From: an uncultured Chitinophaga sp.
GTDB lineage: Bacteria > Bacteroidota > Bacteroidia > Chitinophagales > Chitinophagaceae
DNA: 64,000 nucleotides
Assembly: GCF_902168175.1 (NCBI RefSeq)
Contig: NZ_CABHOU010000059.1
Location: forward strand, 62,001-126,000
Direction of reading: 5' to 3'
Below the pieces are notes generated by a model. That model was not told the origin of the DNA, did no database searches, and was given only the letters and a program-made list of their open reading frames with translations. Positions 9,242 through 17,973 of the stretch are shown here, piece after piece. Every line of letters starts with the position of its first letter. The first letter of the stretch is position 1. The position numbers and the translations under genes were made by a program.

Positions 9242-10060
9242 TTATAGCTTGTAAAAAGTCCTTGCATTGCCACCCATGATCATGCCTACTTCCGAATGGG
9301 AGAACCCGGAAATATAGTGTTCCAAAATGCCTTTCACCTGTGCGTAATCGCCAGCCAGCAAACATACCGGCCAGTCGGAACCAAACATCACCCTGCTGGA
9401 GCCAAAGGCGGTAAGCACTACTTCCAGCATGGGATCAAAGTCTTCCTGCTTCCAGTGCGCCCAGTCGGCCTCGGTTACCATACCGCTTAACTTGCAATAC
9501 ACATTTCGGTGATGGGCAACAGCGCGCATATGTTGCGCCCAATCATGGTCCAGTTCCTTTTTAAAGTCGGGCTTTGCGAGGTGATCGATCACGAAACGCT
9601 GTTCGGGGAATTTGCTTACAAACTCCAGTACGGCAGGCAACTGGTGCGGGAACACCAGGATATCATAAGTGAAATTGTATTTAGCCAGTTTGGCAATGCC
9701 ATTGCAGAAGTCTTCGCGCAGCAGGAAACGATCGTCGGCCTCTCCCTGTACGATGTGGCGGAAGCCTTTGAGAACAGGGTATTGAGAGAAGTGTTGCAGC
9801 CGTTCTTCGATGTTCTCCGCACGCAAATCTACCCATCCTACCACGCCTTTAATAAACTCGTGTTTAGCGGCCAGGTCCAGTAAAAATTGGGTTTCTGCTT
9901 CGGACTGATCGGCCTGCACGGCTACACAGGCTTCCACGCCATTGGCAGCCAGTACGGGTCCCAGGTCTTCGGGCAGAAAATCGCGTTGTATGGCAGCACC
10001 CATCCAGGTATCGCGTACCGCGTTGTACTGCCAGAAGTGTTGATGTGCATCAATGATCAT
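9242..10060 (-). CDS. L-fuconolactonase-type amidohydrolase
   Basis: 272 aa, TIM-barrel amidohydrolase of the 2-pyrone-4,6-dicarboxylate lactonase/fuconolactonase group. Metal or substrate residues are visible in the N-terminal DAHQHFW (residues 4-10), GFRHIVQGE near 99, FVIDHLAKPD near 155 and MFGSDWPVCLLAGDY near 225. The expected reaction is hydrolysis of L-fucono-1,4/1,5-lactone to L-fuconate, the second step of the oxidative pathway. Its neighbours are the mutarotase upstream (67-bp gap) and the L-fucose dehydrogenase downstream (20 bp). L-rhamnonolactonase is a possible alternative but fits the FucP neighbour less well. Confidence 0.85.
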   Translation of the reverse strand: MIIDAHQHFWQYNAVRDTWMGAAIQRDFLPEDLGPVLAANGVEACVAVQADQSEAETQFLLDLAAKHEFIKGVVGWVDLRAENIEERLQHFSQYPVLKGFRHIVQGEADDRFLLREDFCNGIAKLAKYNFTYDILVFPHQLPAVLEFVSKFPEQRFVIDHLAKPDFKKELDHDWAQHMRAVAHHRNVYCKLSGMVTEADWAHWKQEDFDPMLEVVLTAFGSSRVMFGSDWPVCLLAGDYAQVKGILEHYISGFSHSEVGMIMGGNARTFYKL

Positions 10061-10127
10061 ACGTGAAATGCTGTTTTAAGCCCGGCCCCTACCGGCTGCG
10101 AATGAATAATAGACCACGTGGTGTTAC

Positions 10128-10463
10128 TTACAGTTCGAATATTTTATCCATGAATAACCACTTTTCTCCCGGTTTAGCTACGGGCAGGGCCTGCTGATAT
10201 TTCCACATCAGCTGCTCCCACTCCTGCACCTTCGGATTAGCGGCGTCCATAGCGTTCTTTCTTTCAAAAGAAAAGGTTTCATCTACTTCCATGATCATGA
10301 ACAAACGGTTCATGAGGCGGTAGATCTCCATATTTGTTACGCCTGCCCCGGAAATACTGGCTTTGATCTCGGGCCATACATTGCGGTGGTACTGCTCGTA
10401 CTCCGCAATTAAAGCCGGATCATCCACCAGGTCCAGTGCCAGGCAATATCTCTTAACGCTCAT
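10128..10463 (-). CDS. L-rhamnose/L-fucose mutarotase (RhaM family)
   Basis: 111 aa from the ATG at 10463. An upstream TTG at 10490 would overlap the preceding gene and adds nine residues without family resemblance. The RhaM/DUF718 fold is recognisable from the start VKRYCLALDLVDDPALIAEY, the HRNVWPEI stretch with the catalytic His, the MEIYRLMNRLFMIMEVD strand pair, and W-E-x-L-M-W near the end. Mutarotases interconvert alpha and beta pyranoses so that one anomer feeds the dehydrogenase. The operon points to L-fucose as the natural sugar, although the family name comes from L-rhamnose. The ATG lies 10 bp downstream of the preceding stop. Confidence 0.88.
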   Translation of the reverse strand: MSVKRYCLALDLVDDPALIAEYEQYHRNVWPEIKASISGAGVTNMEIYRLMNRLFMIMEVDETFSFERKNAMDAANPKVQEWEQLMWKYQQALPVAKPGEKWLFMDKIFEL

Positions 10464-10473
10464 ACCTGTTAGT

Positions 10474-11328
10474 TTACTTTGTCCATTCAACCGCCTGCTG
10501 CCGCGAGGTGCCCAAACCGTCGATACCTAATTCGATTACATCGCCTGCTTTGATGTATACCTGCGGATTCATACCCAAACCTACGCCTGCAGGAGTGCCT
10601 GTAGAAATTACATCACCCGGAAGCAGGGTCATAAACTGGCTGAGGTAAGATACAAGGAAAGGTATTTTGAAGATCAGGTTAGCGGTAGTACCGTCCTGGT
10701 ATTTTTTGCCGTTAACGGTTAACCAGAGGCGCAGATTGTCTACGTCTTTGATCTCTTCTTTAGTAGCTAACCAGGGACCCAGTGGTGCGAAGGTGTCATT
10801 ACTTTTACCTTTTACCCACTGACCATTTCTTTCCAACTGAAACTCTCTTTCGCTGTAATCGTTGTGCAGGCAGTATCCGGCAATGTATTCTTCCGCATCT
10901 TTTTCGTCGATGTAAGAAGCCTTTTTACCAATTACTACGGCCAGTTCCACTTCCCAGTCGGTTTTAACGCTGTTACGCGGAATCACCAGGTTGTCGTTTG
11001 GCCCTACCAGTGCGGTAGTAGATTTGAAGAAAACGATCGGTTCTTTTGGAATAGCAGCATTCGTTTCCCTGGCATGGTCGGCGTAGTTAAGACCAATACA
11101 GATGATTTTAGAAGGACGCGTAACAGGCGAGCCTAAACGTGTGCCCTCAGCCACTTTGGGAGCAGATGCGCCATTAGCGCTCCACCATTTTTCCAAACGG
11201 GCCAAACCGTCTGTTTCAAAGAATTTCTCTCCAAAGTCTTCACCGAAAGCAGATACGTCAAACATACCTTCGCTTGTTGCCACTCCCGGTTTTTCTGCAC
11301 CGGCTAAACCGAACCTTATCAGTTTCAT
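10474..11328 (-). CDS. Fumarylacetoacetate-hydrolase-family enzyme, probable 2,4-diketo-3-deoxy-L-fuconate hydrolase
   Basis: 284 aa. FAH-family core: IICIGLNYADHARE near residue 75, then the acidic metal ligands in DWEVELAVVIGKKA near 124-137 and the ISTGTPAGVGLGM loop near 241. In the non-phosphorylated L-fucose route an FAH-fold enzyme cleaves 2,4-diketo-3-deoxy-L-fuconate to pyruvate and L-lactate. The presence here of both SDR genes, lactonase, mutarotase and FucP makes that assignment likely. The family itself is broad (acylpyruvases, oxaloacetate decarboxylases). It begins 5 bp after the lipoprotein gene upstream, so it is in the same operon. Confidence 0.85.
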   Translation of the reverse strand: MKLIRFGLAGAEKPGVATSEGMFDVSAFGEDFGEKFFETDGLARLEKWWSANGASAPKVAEGTRLGSPVTRPSKIICIGLNYADHARETNAAIPKEPIVFFKSTTALVGPNDNLVIPRNSVKTDWEVELAVVIGKKASYIDEKDAEEYIAGYCLHNDYSEREFQLERNGQWVKGKSNDTFAPLGPWLATKEEIKDVDNLRLWLTVNGKKYQDGTTANLIFKIPFLVSYLSQFMTLLPGDVISTGTPAGVGLGMNPQVYIKAGDVIELGIDGLGTSRQQAVEWTK

Positions 11329-11333
11329 ATCAG

Positions 11334-12080
11334 TTATTTAAATTTTAATTTCCTAATCGTTTTTGTTTCGAGTCTGCCGTTCCTGATGCGGATCGACATG
11401 GCTTCTTTGAACTCGTTGTTCATTTTAAGGCCGAAGTATACAAAGTCGTCCTGCGCTACCGTGAGGAAAGCCTCTGCCACGCTGGATGGCACTGCAAATC
11501 CTTCCTGTTCTGTAATACCGCCAAATTTGTAATGCAGTATCACCGAATCTTTTCCTGCCTGTTCTATTTCCACGTTAAAGTCATCGATGATAGCGCCCGA
11601 CTTGATATTCTTGCTGAACTTCTTCACCAGCGGCTGGTTTTTCAGGAAGGCACCGAGGCCCAGTACATTCTCCGTATACTCCCAGATCTCTTTAGGTGGT
11701 GCTGCCGACCAGCGTATGCGGACGAAGGGGCTGTCAGTTATCGCGTGATAGTAACGCGTTTCCTTGTTACTTTTGATCACACCTACGTATGCGCTGTTAG
11801 GTTTATCCCACAGTATGCGGTACAAAGCCGTATCGGCGCCCTGTTGTAACAGGTCTACTTCAAACACCTCTTCTACTTTCGCTTCTCCTATCTGGAACTT
11901 AATCCTTACCAGTCCCGTATCCTTATCGCGGTTTTCAAGATTTACGGAAATGGTACCTGCGGGTGTGGCAGGGGTAATGGTGTTTACCTCTCCTTTCTTA
12001 TCGCCCTTTTTTCCTGACGTGTTACAGGCGGTGGCGAATGCGGCTAAAGCCAGTCCTAATATTATAACGTTGCGTTTCAT
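11334..12080 (-). CDS. Uncharacterised lipoprotein inside the L-fucose operon
   Basis: 248 aa with a clear lipoprotein signal (MKRNVIILGLALAAFATAC, Cys19) and a Lys/Gly-rich linker. I do not recognise the family. The mature part is predicted mostly beta (KFQIGEAKVEEVFEVDL; YYHAITDSPFVRIRWS; IRNGRLETKTIRKLKFK) with no enzyme motif seen. It is wedged between the KDF-dehydrogenase gene (18 bp upstream) and the FAH gene (5 bp downstream), so it must be co-expressed with L-fucose catabolism. An outer-membrane or periplasmic accessory role, such as sugar capture, is possible but not shown. Confidence 0.85.
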   Translation of the reverse strand: MKRNVIILGLALAAFATACNTSGKKGDKKGEVNTITPATPAGTISVNLENRDKDTGLVRIKFQIGEAKVEEVFEVDLLQQGADTALYRILWDKPNSAYVGVIKSNKETRYYHAITDSPFVRIRWSAAPPKEIWEYTENVLGLGAFLKNQPLVKKFSKNIKSGAIIDDFNVEIEQAGKDSVILHYKFGGITEQEGFAVPSSVAEAFLTVAQDDFVYFGLKMNNEFKEAMSIRIRNGRLETKTIRKLKFK

Positions 12081-12098
12081 AGGGTGGAAAAGTACGAA

Positions 12099-12881
12099 TT
12101 AATTATTCAGCCTGATGAACCCTCCATCAATTGCGTAATCCGAACCTGTAATAAATCCGGCCTCATCTGAGCAGAGGTACAACGATTGCCAGGCCACTTC
12201 GTCCGGCTTAGCCATACGGCCAATAGGCTGTGTTTTAGACAGTTTCTCGAACATCTCTGCTTCGCGGCCGGGATAATTTTTGGCGATAAAGCCATCCACG
12301 AACGGCGTGTGTACGCGGGCGGGAGAAATGCAGTTACAGCGGATGTTATCGCCTATATAATCTTTCGCCACCGACAACGTCATGGTAAGCACAGCGCCTT
12401 TACTCATGGAGTAAGCGAACCTGTCAGGTATCCCCACGCTGGAAGCGATAGAAGCCACGTTAAGGATAACACCCCCACCCTGCTTCTTCATTTGACCAAC
12501 GCTGGCGAACATGCAGTTGTAAGTGCCTTTCACGTTTACATTGTATACCCTGTCCAGGTCTTGTTCCGATGTAGTTTCCAGTTTACCAATGTGTGCAATG
12601 CCGGCGCAGTTCACCAGGATGTTAAGCGAGCCCGAAGTGGCTACTACTTTGTCCATCACAACTTGTACCGCCTGCTGGTCGCTAACATTCACACCGTGTA
12701 CAAAACCTTGTCCGCCTTCGGCGTTGATGCTGTTCAATGTTTCCTGGCCTGCAGCTTCATTAAGTTCCAGGATATGCACTACAGCGCCCTGGGCGGCAAA
12801 TACGCGCGCCACGGCCTGTCCTATTCCGCTACCACCGCCGGTTACAACGGCAACTTTTCCATCTAATCGAAACAAGTTCAT
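12099..12881 (-). CDS. SDR dehydrogenase, probable 2-keto-3-deoxy-L-fuconate dehydrogenase
   Basis: 260 aa short-chain dehydrogenase with TGGGSGIG (residues 15-22), NCAGIAHIG, an NVASIASSVG serine and the YSMSK catalytic Tyr/Lys. Segments such as NCISPARVHTPFVDGFIAKNYPG and the ending DGGFIRLN resemble 2-keto-3-deoxy-L-fuconate dehydrogenases that oxidise C4 of the dehydratase product. It is the first gene of the operon. The 113 bp upstream separate it from the divergent dipeptidase gene, so the operon promoter should lie there, but no convincing TAnnTTTG box was found. The other SDR of the operon fits L-fucose dehydrogenase better. Confidence 0.85.
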   Translation of the reverse strand: MNLFRLDGKVAVVTGGGSGIGQAVARVFAAQGAVVHILELNEAAGQETLNSINAEGGQGFVHGVNVSDQQAVQVVMDKVVATSGSLNILVNCAGIAHIGKLETTSEQDLDRVYNVNVKGTYNCMFASVGQMKKQGGGVILNVASIASSVGIPDRFAYSMSKGAVLTMTLSVAKDYIGDNIRCNCISPARVHTPFVDGFIAKNYPGREAEMFEKLSKTQPIGRMAKPDEVAWQSLYLCSDEAGFITGSDYAIDGGFIRLNN

Positions 12882-12994
12882 CTTTTCTTAATTTAAGGGT
12901 TCTAAAGTACCTATTTTACAAAGGCGATTACGATCCTTTTTTACCCGTATTAAATACAATCTTCGCTATTGAAGACTCATTCAAAACATTTTCA

Positions 12995-13687
12995 GTGAAA
13001 AATATATTCATTCTGCCCTTATTTCTCGTCTTTTTATCGCTTAAAGCGCAGGACATACCGCTTAACAAATATGGGCTTAAAGTGGTGAATGATATCAGTT
13101 TATATCACCAGCTGGTAGCAAAAGACAGTAATATGCAAATGGTGGATGCGGAGAAGCGGATACCCAGACTGAAAAAGGACATCCGGTACGCCACTGTTAA
13201 CAATTTTACGAAACAGCAGCTATATAAACAAGCCCGTATATTCCTGCGCCTCCCTGCTGCCAATGCCTTATTGGCCGTGCAACAGGAGCTTAACCGGTTA
13301 GGCATGGGATTGAAGATATTTGACGGCTACCGCCCCTACACCGCCACGGAGAAGATGTGGGCGATCGTACCAGACGATCGTTACGCGGCAGACCCATCCA
13401 AGGGATCGGGCCATAATCGTGGTGCGGCTGTAGATCTTACTATTATAGACCTGAAAACGGGGAAAGAGCTGCGCATGCCCACCGACTTCGACAACTTTAC
13501 CGAAAAAGCACATCACGATTATCCGTTAACAGACAGTACCGTGGCGGCTAACAGGAGGTTGTTAAAAACAGTGATGGAGAAACACGGCTTTGTGGCCCTG
13601 GAAACGGAGTGGTGGCATTACTTCCTTAAAGATCATAAACTTTATCCCCTGATGGATATTCCCTTTGAAGAGCTGGATAAACGATAA
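12995..13687 (+). CDS. D-alanyl-D-alanine dipeptidase, VanX/DdpX type (M15D), secreted
   Basis: 230 aa with a GTG start and an N-terminal signal peptide ending near Gln19. The M15D zinc motif SGHNRGAAVD is at 138-147 (His140, Asp147) and the second half ETEWWH at 203-208 (catalytic Glu205, His208). IRYATVNNF at 63-71 and DGYRP at 110-114 also match VanX. VanX-type enzymes hydrolyse D-Ala-D-Ala. No VanH or VanA genes are nearby and the protein is exported, so a role in periplasmic peptidoglycan turnover or nutrient recovery is more likely than glycopeptide resistance. Confidence 0.9.
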   Translation: MKNIFILPLFLVFLSLKAQDIPLNKYGLKVVNDISLYHQLVAKDSNMQMVDAEKRIPRLKKDIRYATVNNFTKQQLYKQARIFLRLPAANALLAVQQELNRLGMGLKIFDGYRPYTATEKMWAIVPDDRYAADPSKGSGHNRGAAVDLTIIDLKTGKELRMPTDFDNFTEKAHHDYPLTDSTVAANRRLLKTVMEKHGFVALETEWWHYFLKDHKLYPLMDIPFEELDKR

Positions 13688-13724
13688 AGGCACAATTTTC
13701 GTTATAAAGGAACAAACTGTTGAT

Positions 13725-14591
13725 ATGAGGATAACCCTGCTACTTTTCTTTTTCGTGATAACAGGCCTCACCGCCTGCAAAGACACTACCGATGGTTCTC
13801 CGCTACCGGTAACCACGCAACAGCGGATCAGAGATGTTTCCTACGGCCCCGATCCACGTAATAAAATGGATGTATACCTTACAGCTAACCGTACAGGCGA
13901 GGAACCATTCATGTTGCTTATCCATGGCGGCGGCTGGGTTGGCGGCAGTAAGAACGATATGAATGGGGTACAGGAGGCGATGTTAGCACAGGGTATCAGT
14001 AGTGCATCTATCTCTTATCGTTATGTAAGTACAACCGTTCACGGCGATGCATTAATGGAAGATGTGGGTAAAGCCCTGGACAAGGTACTGGCTAACTCCA
14101 CCACCTGGACCACCCGCAAAACGAAGATCATTCTTTGCGGTGCCAGCGCCGGCGCGCATATGTCACTTTTATACGGCTATAAACAAGATGCGGCGAACAT
14201 CATCGGTGGCGTTATTTCACTGGCAGGCCCGACAGATCTGACACAAACCGCATTTCTCGATTATGCGGCCGCTATAGGCGCCAAATCTGCCATAGAAAAC
14301 CTCGCAGGCGCTCCTTATACCACAGGCCAACCCATCAACAGTAAATTCTCAGAAGTAAGCCCTGTCAGCTACTTAAAGAATGTGCCATCATTGCTGATCC
14401 ATGGCACGGCAGATAATGTGGTGCCCTATGTCCAGGCAACGATATTAGAAGGAAAATTAAAGGCCGCAGGATATACGCATAAATTGATACCGATCCCGAA
14501 TGCAGGGCACGATTTGGGAGTAGCGCAACCGTTGGTATTGCAGATGATTTTGAATGAGGTGACTGCCTGGGCGAAGGCGTATGGTAAGTAG
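13725..14591 (+). CDS. Alpha/beta-hydrolase (esterase/lipase, BD-FAE-like) lipoprotein
   Basis: 288 aa from the ATG at 13725, chosen because it directly starts a lipoprotein signal (MRITLLLFFFVITGLTAC, Cys18). A TTG frame from 13665 overlaps the previous gene. Features: LLIHGGGWVGGSK oxyanion-hole segment near residue 63, nucleophile elbow CGASAGAH near 139-146, a late acid in LLIHGTADNVV and a His in NAGHDLG. The fold suits carboxylesterases or acetyl/feruloyl esterases. The substrate is unknown. It lies 37 bp after the dipeptidase gene and may share its transcript. Confidence 0.87.
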   Translation: MRITLLLFFFVITGLTACKDTTDGSPLPVTTQQRIRDVSYGPDPRNKMDVYLTANRTGEEPFMLLIHGGGWVGGSKNDMNGVQEAMLAQGISSASISYRYVSTTVHGDALMEDVGKALDKVLANSTTWTTRKTKIILCGASAGAHMSLLYGYKQDAANIIGGVISLAGPTDLTQTAFLDYAAAIGAKSAIENLAGAPYTTGQPINSKFSEVSPVSYLKNVPSLLIHGTADNVVPYVQATILEGKLKAAGYTHKLIPIPNAGHDLGVAQPLVLQMILNEVTAWAKAYGK

Positions 14592-14648
14592 GAATCGGCA
14601 CAAAAAAACCGGATGCATGCAAGCAGCGGCAAACCGGGAATAACACAA

Positions 14649-14679
14649 CAAAAAGGCCGGGCACTTATGGCCCGACCTT
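14649..14679 (-). terminator. Intrinsic terminator of the leucine operon
   Basis: Minus-strand reading: ten-bp stem (AAGGTCGGGC against GCCCGGCCTT, one T-G wobble), seven-base loop, then TTTTTG. It lies 26 bp beyond the leuA stop at 14705. Confidence 0.85.
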
Positions 14680-14704
14680 CGTCTATACGTTGGCTGATTA
14701 TGTC

Positions 14705-16210
14705 TTAGTAGATCTTGTTCAGCGCATCCACATAAGCCAGTACCGAAGCGTTCACGATATCGGTAGAATAACCGAAACCATAGTACGATTTACCGGCATG
14801 TTTTACGTGCATGTTCACTTTACTTACATCGGTGCTACCGCCATGCATCGCCTGAATGCTGAATTCATCCAGTTCGATATCATCCTTAATGATTTCATGA
14901 ATAGCGTTGATGGTAGCGTTTACAGGACCGTTACCGGCTGCACTCGCTTCCTTCTCTTCACCATTGATCCTCAACTTAACCGTCGCCATAGGACGCAGCG
15001 GGTCGCCGCATACTACCTGCAATAAAGTTACTTTAATTGCCTTTTCGTCGTAGTTTTTTTCTTCACCATCGCCCATCAGCATCTGAAGGTCGTGGTCGCT
15101 TATTTCTTTTTGTTTATCGGCTACGATCAGGAAGCGCTGGTATACTTCATCCAGGTTCACCTTGTCAATTTTATAGCCCAGTCTTTCGAGGTGGTGCTTT
15201 AACGCATGACGGCCGCTACGGGCAGTGAGGATAATTGAGTTAGGGTTGATGCCCAGATCTTCCGGATCAAGGATCTCGTAGTTTTCGCGGTGCTTCAGTA
15301 CGCCATCCTGGTGAATACCAGAGCTGTGCGCAAAGGCGTTACGGCCAACAATAGCCTTGTTCGCCTGCACCGGCATACGCATCATTGTAGATACCAGGTT
15401 ACTGATATCATAGATACGTTTAGAATTGATACCGGTAGTATATCCCAGGGCATGGTGCGTTTTCAGGATCATGGCTACCTCTTCCAGGGAAGTGTTGCCC
15501 GCCCTTTCACCGATACCATTAATGGTACATTCTACCTGCCTGGCACCGTTCATTACACCCGCAATGGAGTTAGCCGTAGCCAAACCGAGGTCGTTATGAC
15601 AGTGAACAGAAATGATGGCCTTATCGATGTTGGGCACATTATCCATCAGGTATTTGATTTTAGCACCGTACTGGTCGGCAAGGCAATAACCGTTGGTATC
15701 CGGAATGTTCACTACCGTGGCACCTGCAGCGATCACCGCTTCGATCATACGGGCGAGAAATTCATTGTCGGCACGGCCGGCATCCTCTGCGTAAAACTCA
15801 ACGTCATCCGTGAATTTACGCGCATACTTTACAGCGTCTACACCACGACGTAATATCTCATCACGTGTGCTATTGAACTTGTATTTGATGTGCATATCAG
15901 ACGCACCGATACCCGTATGGATACGGCTACGTTTGGCAAAACGCAGGGCTTCTGCGGCAGCATCAATATCTTTGGTATTAGCACGGGTAAGGGCGCATAT
16001 AACAGGCTCTGTTACAGCTTTGGATATTTCCACCACGCTCTGGAAATCGCCAGGGCTGGATATGGGGAAACCTGCTTCAATCACGTCCACTCCTAAAGCC
16101 TCCAGCTCTTTCGCCACTTCGATTTTTTCCACGGTTGTCAGCTGGCAACCAGGTACTTGTTCGCCGTCGCGGAGGGTGGTATCGAAAATATAGACTCGGT
16201 TCTTATCCAT
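14705..16210 (-). CDS. leuA: 2-isopropylmalate synthase
   Basis: 501 aa, full-length LeuA. It condenses acetyl-CoA and 2-ketoisovalerate, the committed step to leucine. DTTLRDGEQ at 10-18 and HCHNDLG at 203-209 supply the divalent-metal and substrate site of the HMG-CoA-lyase-like barrel. The last ~115 residues ([17 protein letters not shown] onward) form the LeuA dimer regulatory domain that binds leucine, so feedback inhibition is expected. It is the last gene of leuC-MTase-leuD-leuB-leuA, 33 bp after leuB. Citramalate or homocitrate synthases are related but the complete leu cluster settles the call. Confidence 0.97.
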   Translation of the reverse strand: MDKNRVYIFDTTLRDGEQVPGCQLTTVEKIEVAKELEALGVDVIEAGFPISSPGDFQSVVEISKAVTEPVICALTRANTKDIDAAAEALRFAKRSRIHTGIGASDMHIKYKFNSTRDEILRRGVDAVKYARKFTDDVEFYAEDAGRADNEFLARMIEAVIAAGATVVNIPDTNGYCLADQYGAKIKYLMDNVPNIDKAIISVHCHNDLGLATANSIAGVMNGARQVECTINGIGERAGNTSLEEVAMILKTHHALGYTTGINSKRIYDISNLVSTMMRMPVQANKAIVGRNAFAHSSGIHQDGVLKHRENYEILDPEDLGINPNSIILTARSGRHALKHHLERLGYKIDKVNLDEVYQRFLIVADKQKEISDHDLQMLMGDGEEKNYDEKAIKVTLLQVVCGDPLRPMATVKLRINGEEKEASAAGNGPVNATINAIHEIIKDDIELDEFSIQAMHGGSTDVSKVNMHVKHAGKSYYGFGYSTDIVNASVLAYVDALNKIY

Positions 16211-16243
16211 GTTTGTGTTGTTTTTCGAATATTATATGGGTTG

Positions 16244-17323
16244 TTAGTTCAGGTTGTCTAATACTTTAGCGCCCATCGCATCTGTACCCAGTACAAATTG
16301 ATTAGGCGTTTGTTTGGTGGCGATGTCCATGGTGCGGTAGCCCTGGCGCAGGGTAGCGTCAACAGCTCTGATCACACGCTGGGCCTCGTCTTTAAGACCG
16401 AAGGAAATATCCAGCAGCAGTGCGGCGCTCAGGATAGAAGCCAGCGGATTGGCAAGGCCTTTACCGGCAATATCGTGTGCAGAACCGTGTATGGGTTCGT
16501 AGAAACCGATGGTATCACCTACGGAAGCCGATGCCAGCATACCCATAGAACCTGCGATCTGCGAAGCTTCATCGGTAAGGATGTCGCCAAACAGGTTGCC
16601 TGTTACTACCACGTCGAAACGTTTAGGGTCTTTAATCAGCTGCATGGCTGCGTTGTCGATAAACATATGTTCTGTTTCCACATCAGGGTACTCTTTTGCA
16701 ATTTCCTGCACTACTTCTCTCCAAAGGCGGGAAGCTTCGAGTACGTTGGCTTTATCTACAGAACATAATTTCTTGCGACGGGTACGTGCAGCTTCATAAG
16801 CCCTGCGGGCAATACGTTCTACTTCATATTTGTGATAAATCATCAGATCGGAAGCAGAAGAGCGATCTTCACTGCGTTTCTTTTCACCGAAATATACATC
16901 GCCTGTTAACTCGCGGAAGAAGAGAATATCGGCGCCCTGGAGAATTTCAGGTTTGATGCTGGATGCGTGCAGCAGATCGTCGAACAGTTTAATGGGACGC
17001 AGGTTGGCGTAGAGGCCAAGTTCTTTGCGGATTTTCAGCAAGCCTTGTTCAGGTCTTACTTTCAATGTAGGATCGTTATCATACTTAGCATGACCGATGG
17101 CGCCGAAGAGGATAGCATCGCTCTTCCTTGCTTTTTCCAGTGTTTCATCGGGCAACGGGTTGCCTGTAGCCTCAATAGCCACGTGCCCCATAATGCCTTC
17201 GTCGAAGGTAAACTTGTGTTTAAAGTTCTCTGCAATTGTTTCCAGTACCCTTTTACCCCACGAAGTCACTTCCTGTCCGATGCCGTCGCCGGGTATTACC
17301 AGTATCTTTTTTTCTACTCCCAT
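16244..17323 (-). CDS. leuB: 3-isopropylmalate dehydrogenase
   Basis: 359 aa. Decarboxylating NAD-dependent dehydrogenase giving 2-ketoisocaproate. PGDGIGQEV at 11-19 is the N-terminal signature. The metal-binding stretch is GNLFGDILTDEASQIAGS (about 239-256), and GFYEPIHGSAHDIAGKG near 273 is the family NAD loop. The length is normal. It lies 34 bp after leuD and 33 bp before leuA in the same orientation. Confidence 0.97.
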   Translation of the reverse strand: MGVEKKILVIPGDGIGQEVTSWGKRVLETIAENFKHKFTFDEGIMGHVAIEATGNPLPDETLEKARKSDAILFGAIGHAKYDNDPTLKVRPEQGLLKIRKELGLYANLRPIKLFDDLLHASSIKPEILQGADILFFRELTGDVYFGEKKRSEDRSSASDLMIYHKYEVERIARRAYEAARTRRKKLCSVDKANVLEASRLWREVVQEIAKEYPDVETEHMFIDNAAMQLIKDPKRFDVVVTGNLFGDILTDEASQIAGSMGMLASASVGDTIGFYEPIHGSAHDIAGKGLANPLASILSAALLLDISFGLKDEAQRVIRAVDATLRQGYRTMDIATKQTPNQFVLGTDAMGAKVLDNLN

Positions 17324-17357
17324 TGTTTGTAACAGTGCTAGGTTGTATAAATGATGA

Positions 17358-17957
17358 TTAAAAATTAAATGGTCTTGATGTTTCGTATTGTTCGATCTCG
17401 TTACGCAGGCTCAGCAGGTAATCGATATCATCGTACCCGTTAAGCAGGCATGTTTTTTTATACTGATTAATGTCGAATGATTCTTTTTCTCCTGTGCTTT
17501 TAATCGCAATAAACTGTTCCTCCAGGTTTACTTCTACTGCTGCTTTAGGATCGGCTTCCACGGCCTGGAATATCTTGTGCAGGAACGCATCACTAACGGT
17601 AATAGGCAGTATAAAGTTGTTAAGTGCGTTATTTTTAAAGATATCTGCAAAGAAACTGCTCACTACCACCTTCAGACCGAAATCGCCGATAGCCCAGGCA
17701 GCATGCTCACGGGAGGAGCCGCAGCCGAAGTTTTTACCTGCTACCAGTACCTGACCGCTGTAGATAGGATTGTTAAAAACGAAGTCCTGTTTAGGCTGGT
17801 TGTTTTCGTCGAAACGCCAGTCGCGGAACAGGTTTTCGCCAAAACCTTCACGTGTGGTGGCTTTCAGGAAGCGCGCCGGGATGATCTGGTCGGTATCGAT
17901 GTTTTCTATTGGCAGTGGTATCACGGTCGACACCAGGCTTTTAAATATCTTACTCAT
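17358..17957 (-). CDS. leuD: 3-isopropylmalate dehydratase, small subunit
   Basis: 199 aa, the swivel-domain subunit that joins LeuC to isomerise 2- to 3-isopropylmalate through isopropylmaleate. Recognised by [21 protein letters not shown] near the N-terminus and [17 protein letters not shown] around residue 74. Unusually, it is separated from its partner leuC by a methyltransferase gene (16-bp gap on this side). Confidence 0.97.
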   Translation of the reverse strand: MSKIFKSLVSTVIPLPIENIDTDQIIPARFLKATTREGFGENLFRDWRFDENNQPKQDFVFNNPIYSGQVLVAGKNFGCGSSREHAAWAIGDFGLKVVVSSFFADIFKNNALNNFILPITVSDAFLHKIFQAVEADPKAAVEVNLEEQFIAIKSTGEKESFDINQYKKTCLLNGYDDIDYLLSLRNEIEQYETSRPFNF

Positions 17958-17973
17958 AATTAAATACTGAATT

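Noticed and set aside
12186..12866. 226-codon plus-strand frame in the fucose operon
   Set aside because: Antisense to a certain SDR gene; no recognisable protein features.
12995..13687. Vancomycin resistance gene (vanX)
   Set aside because: The enzyme is exported and no vanH, vanA or vanRS genes are nearby; a peptidoglycan-recycling dipeptidase is more likely.
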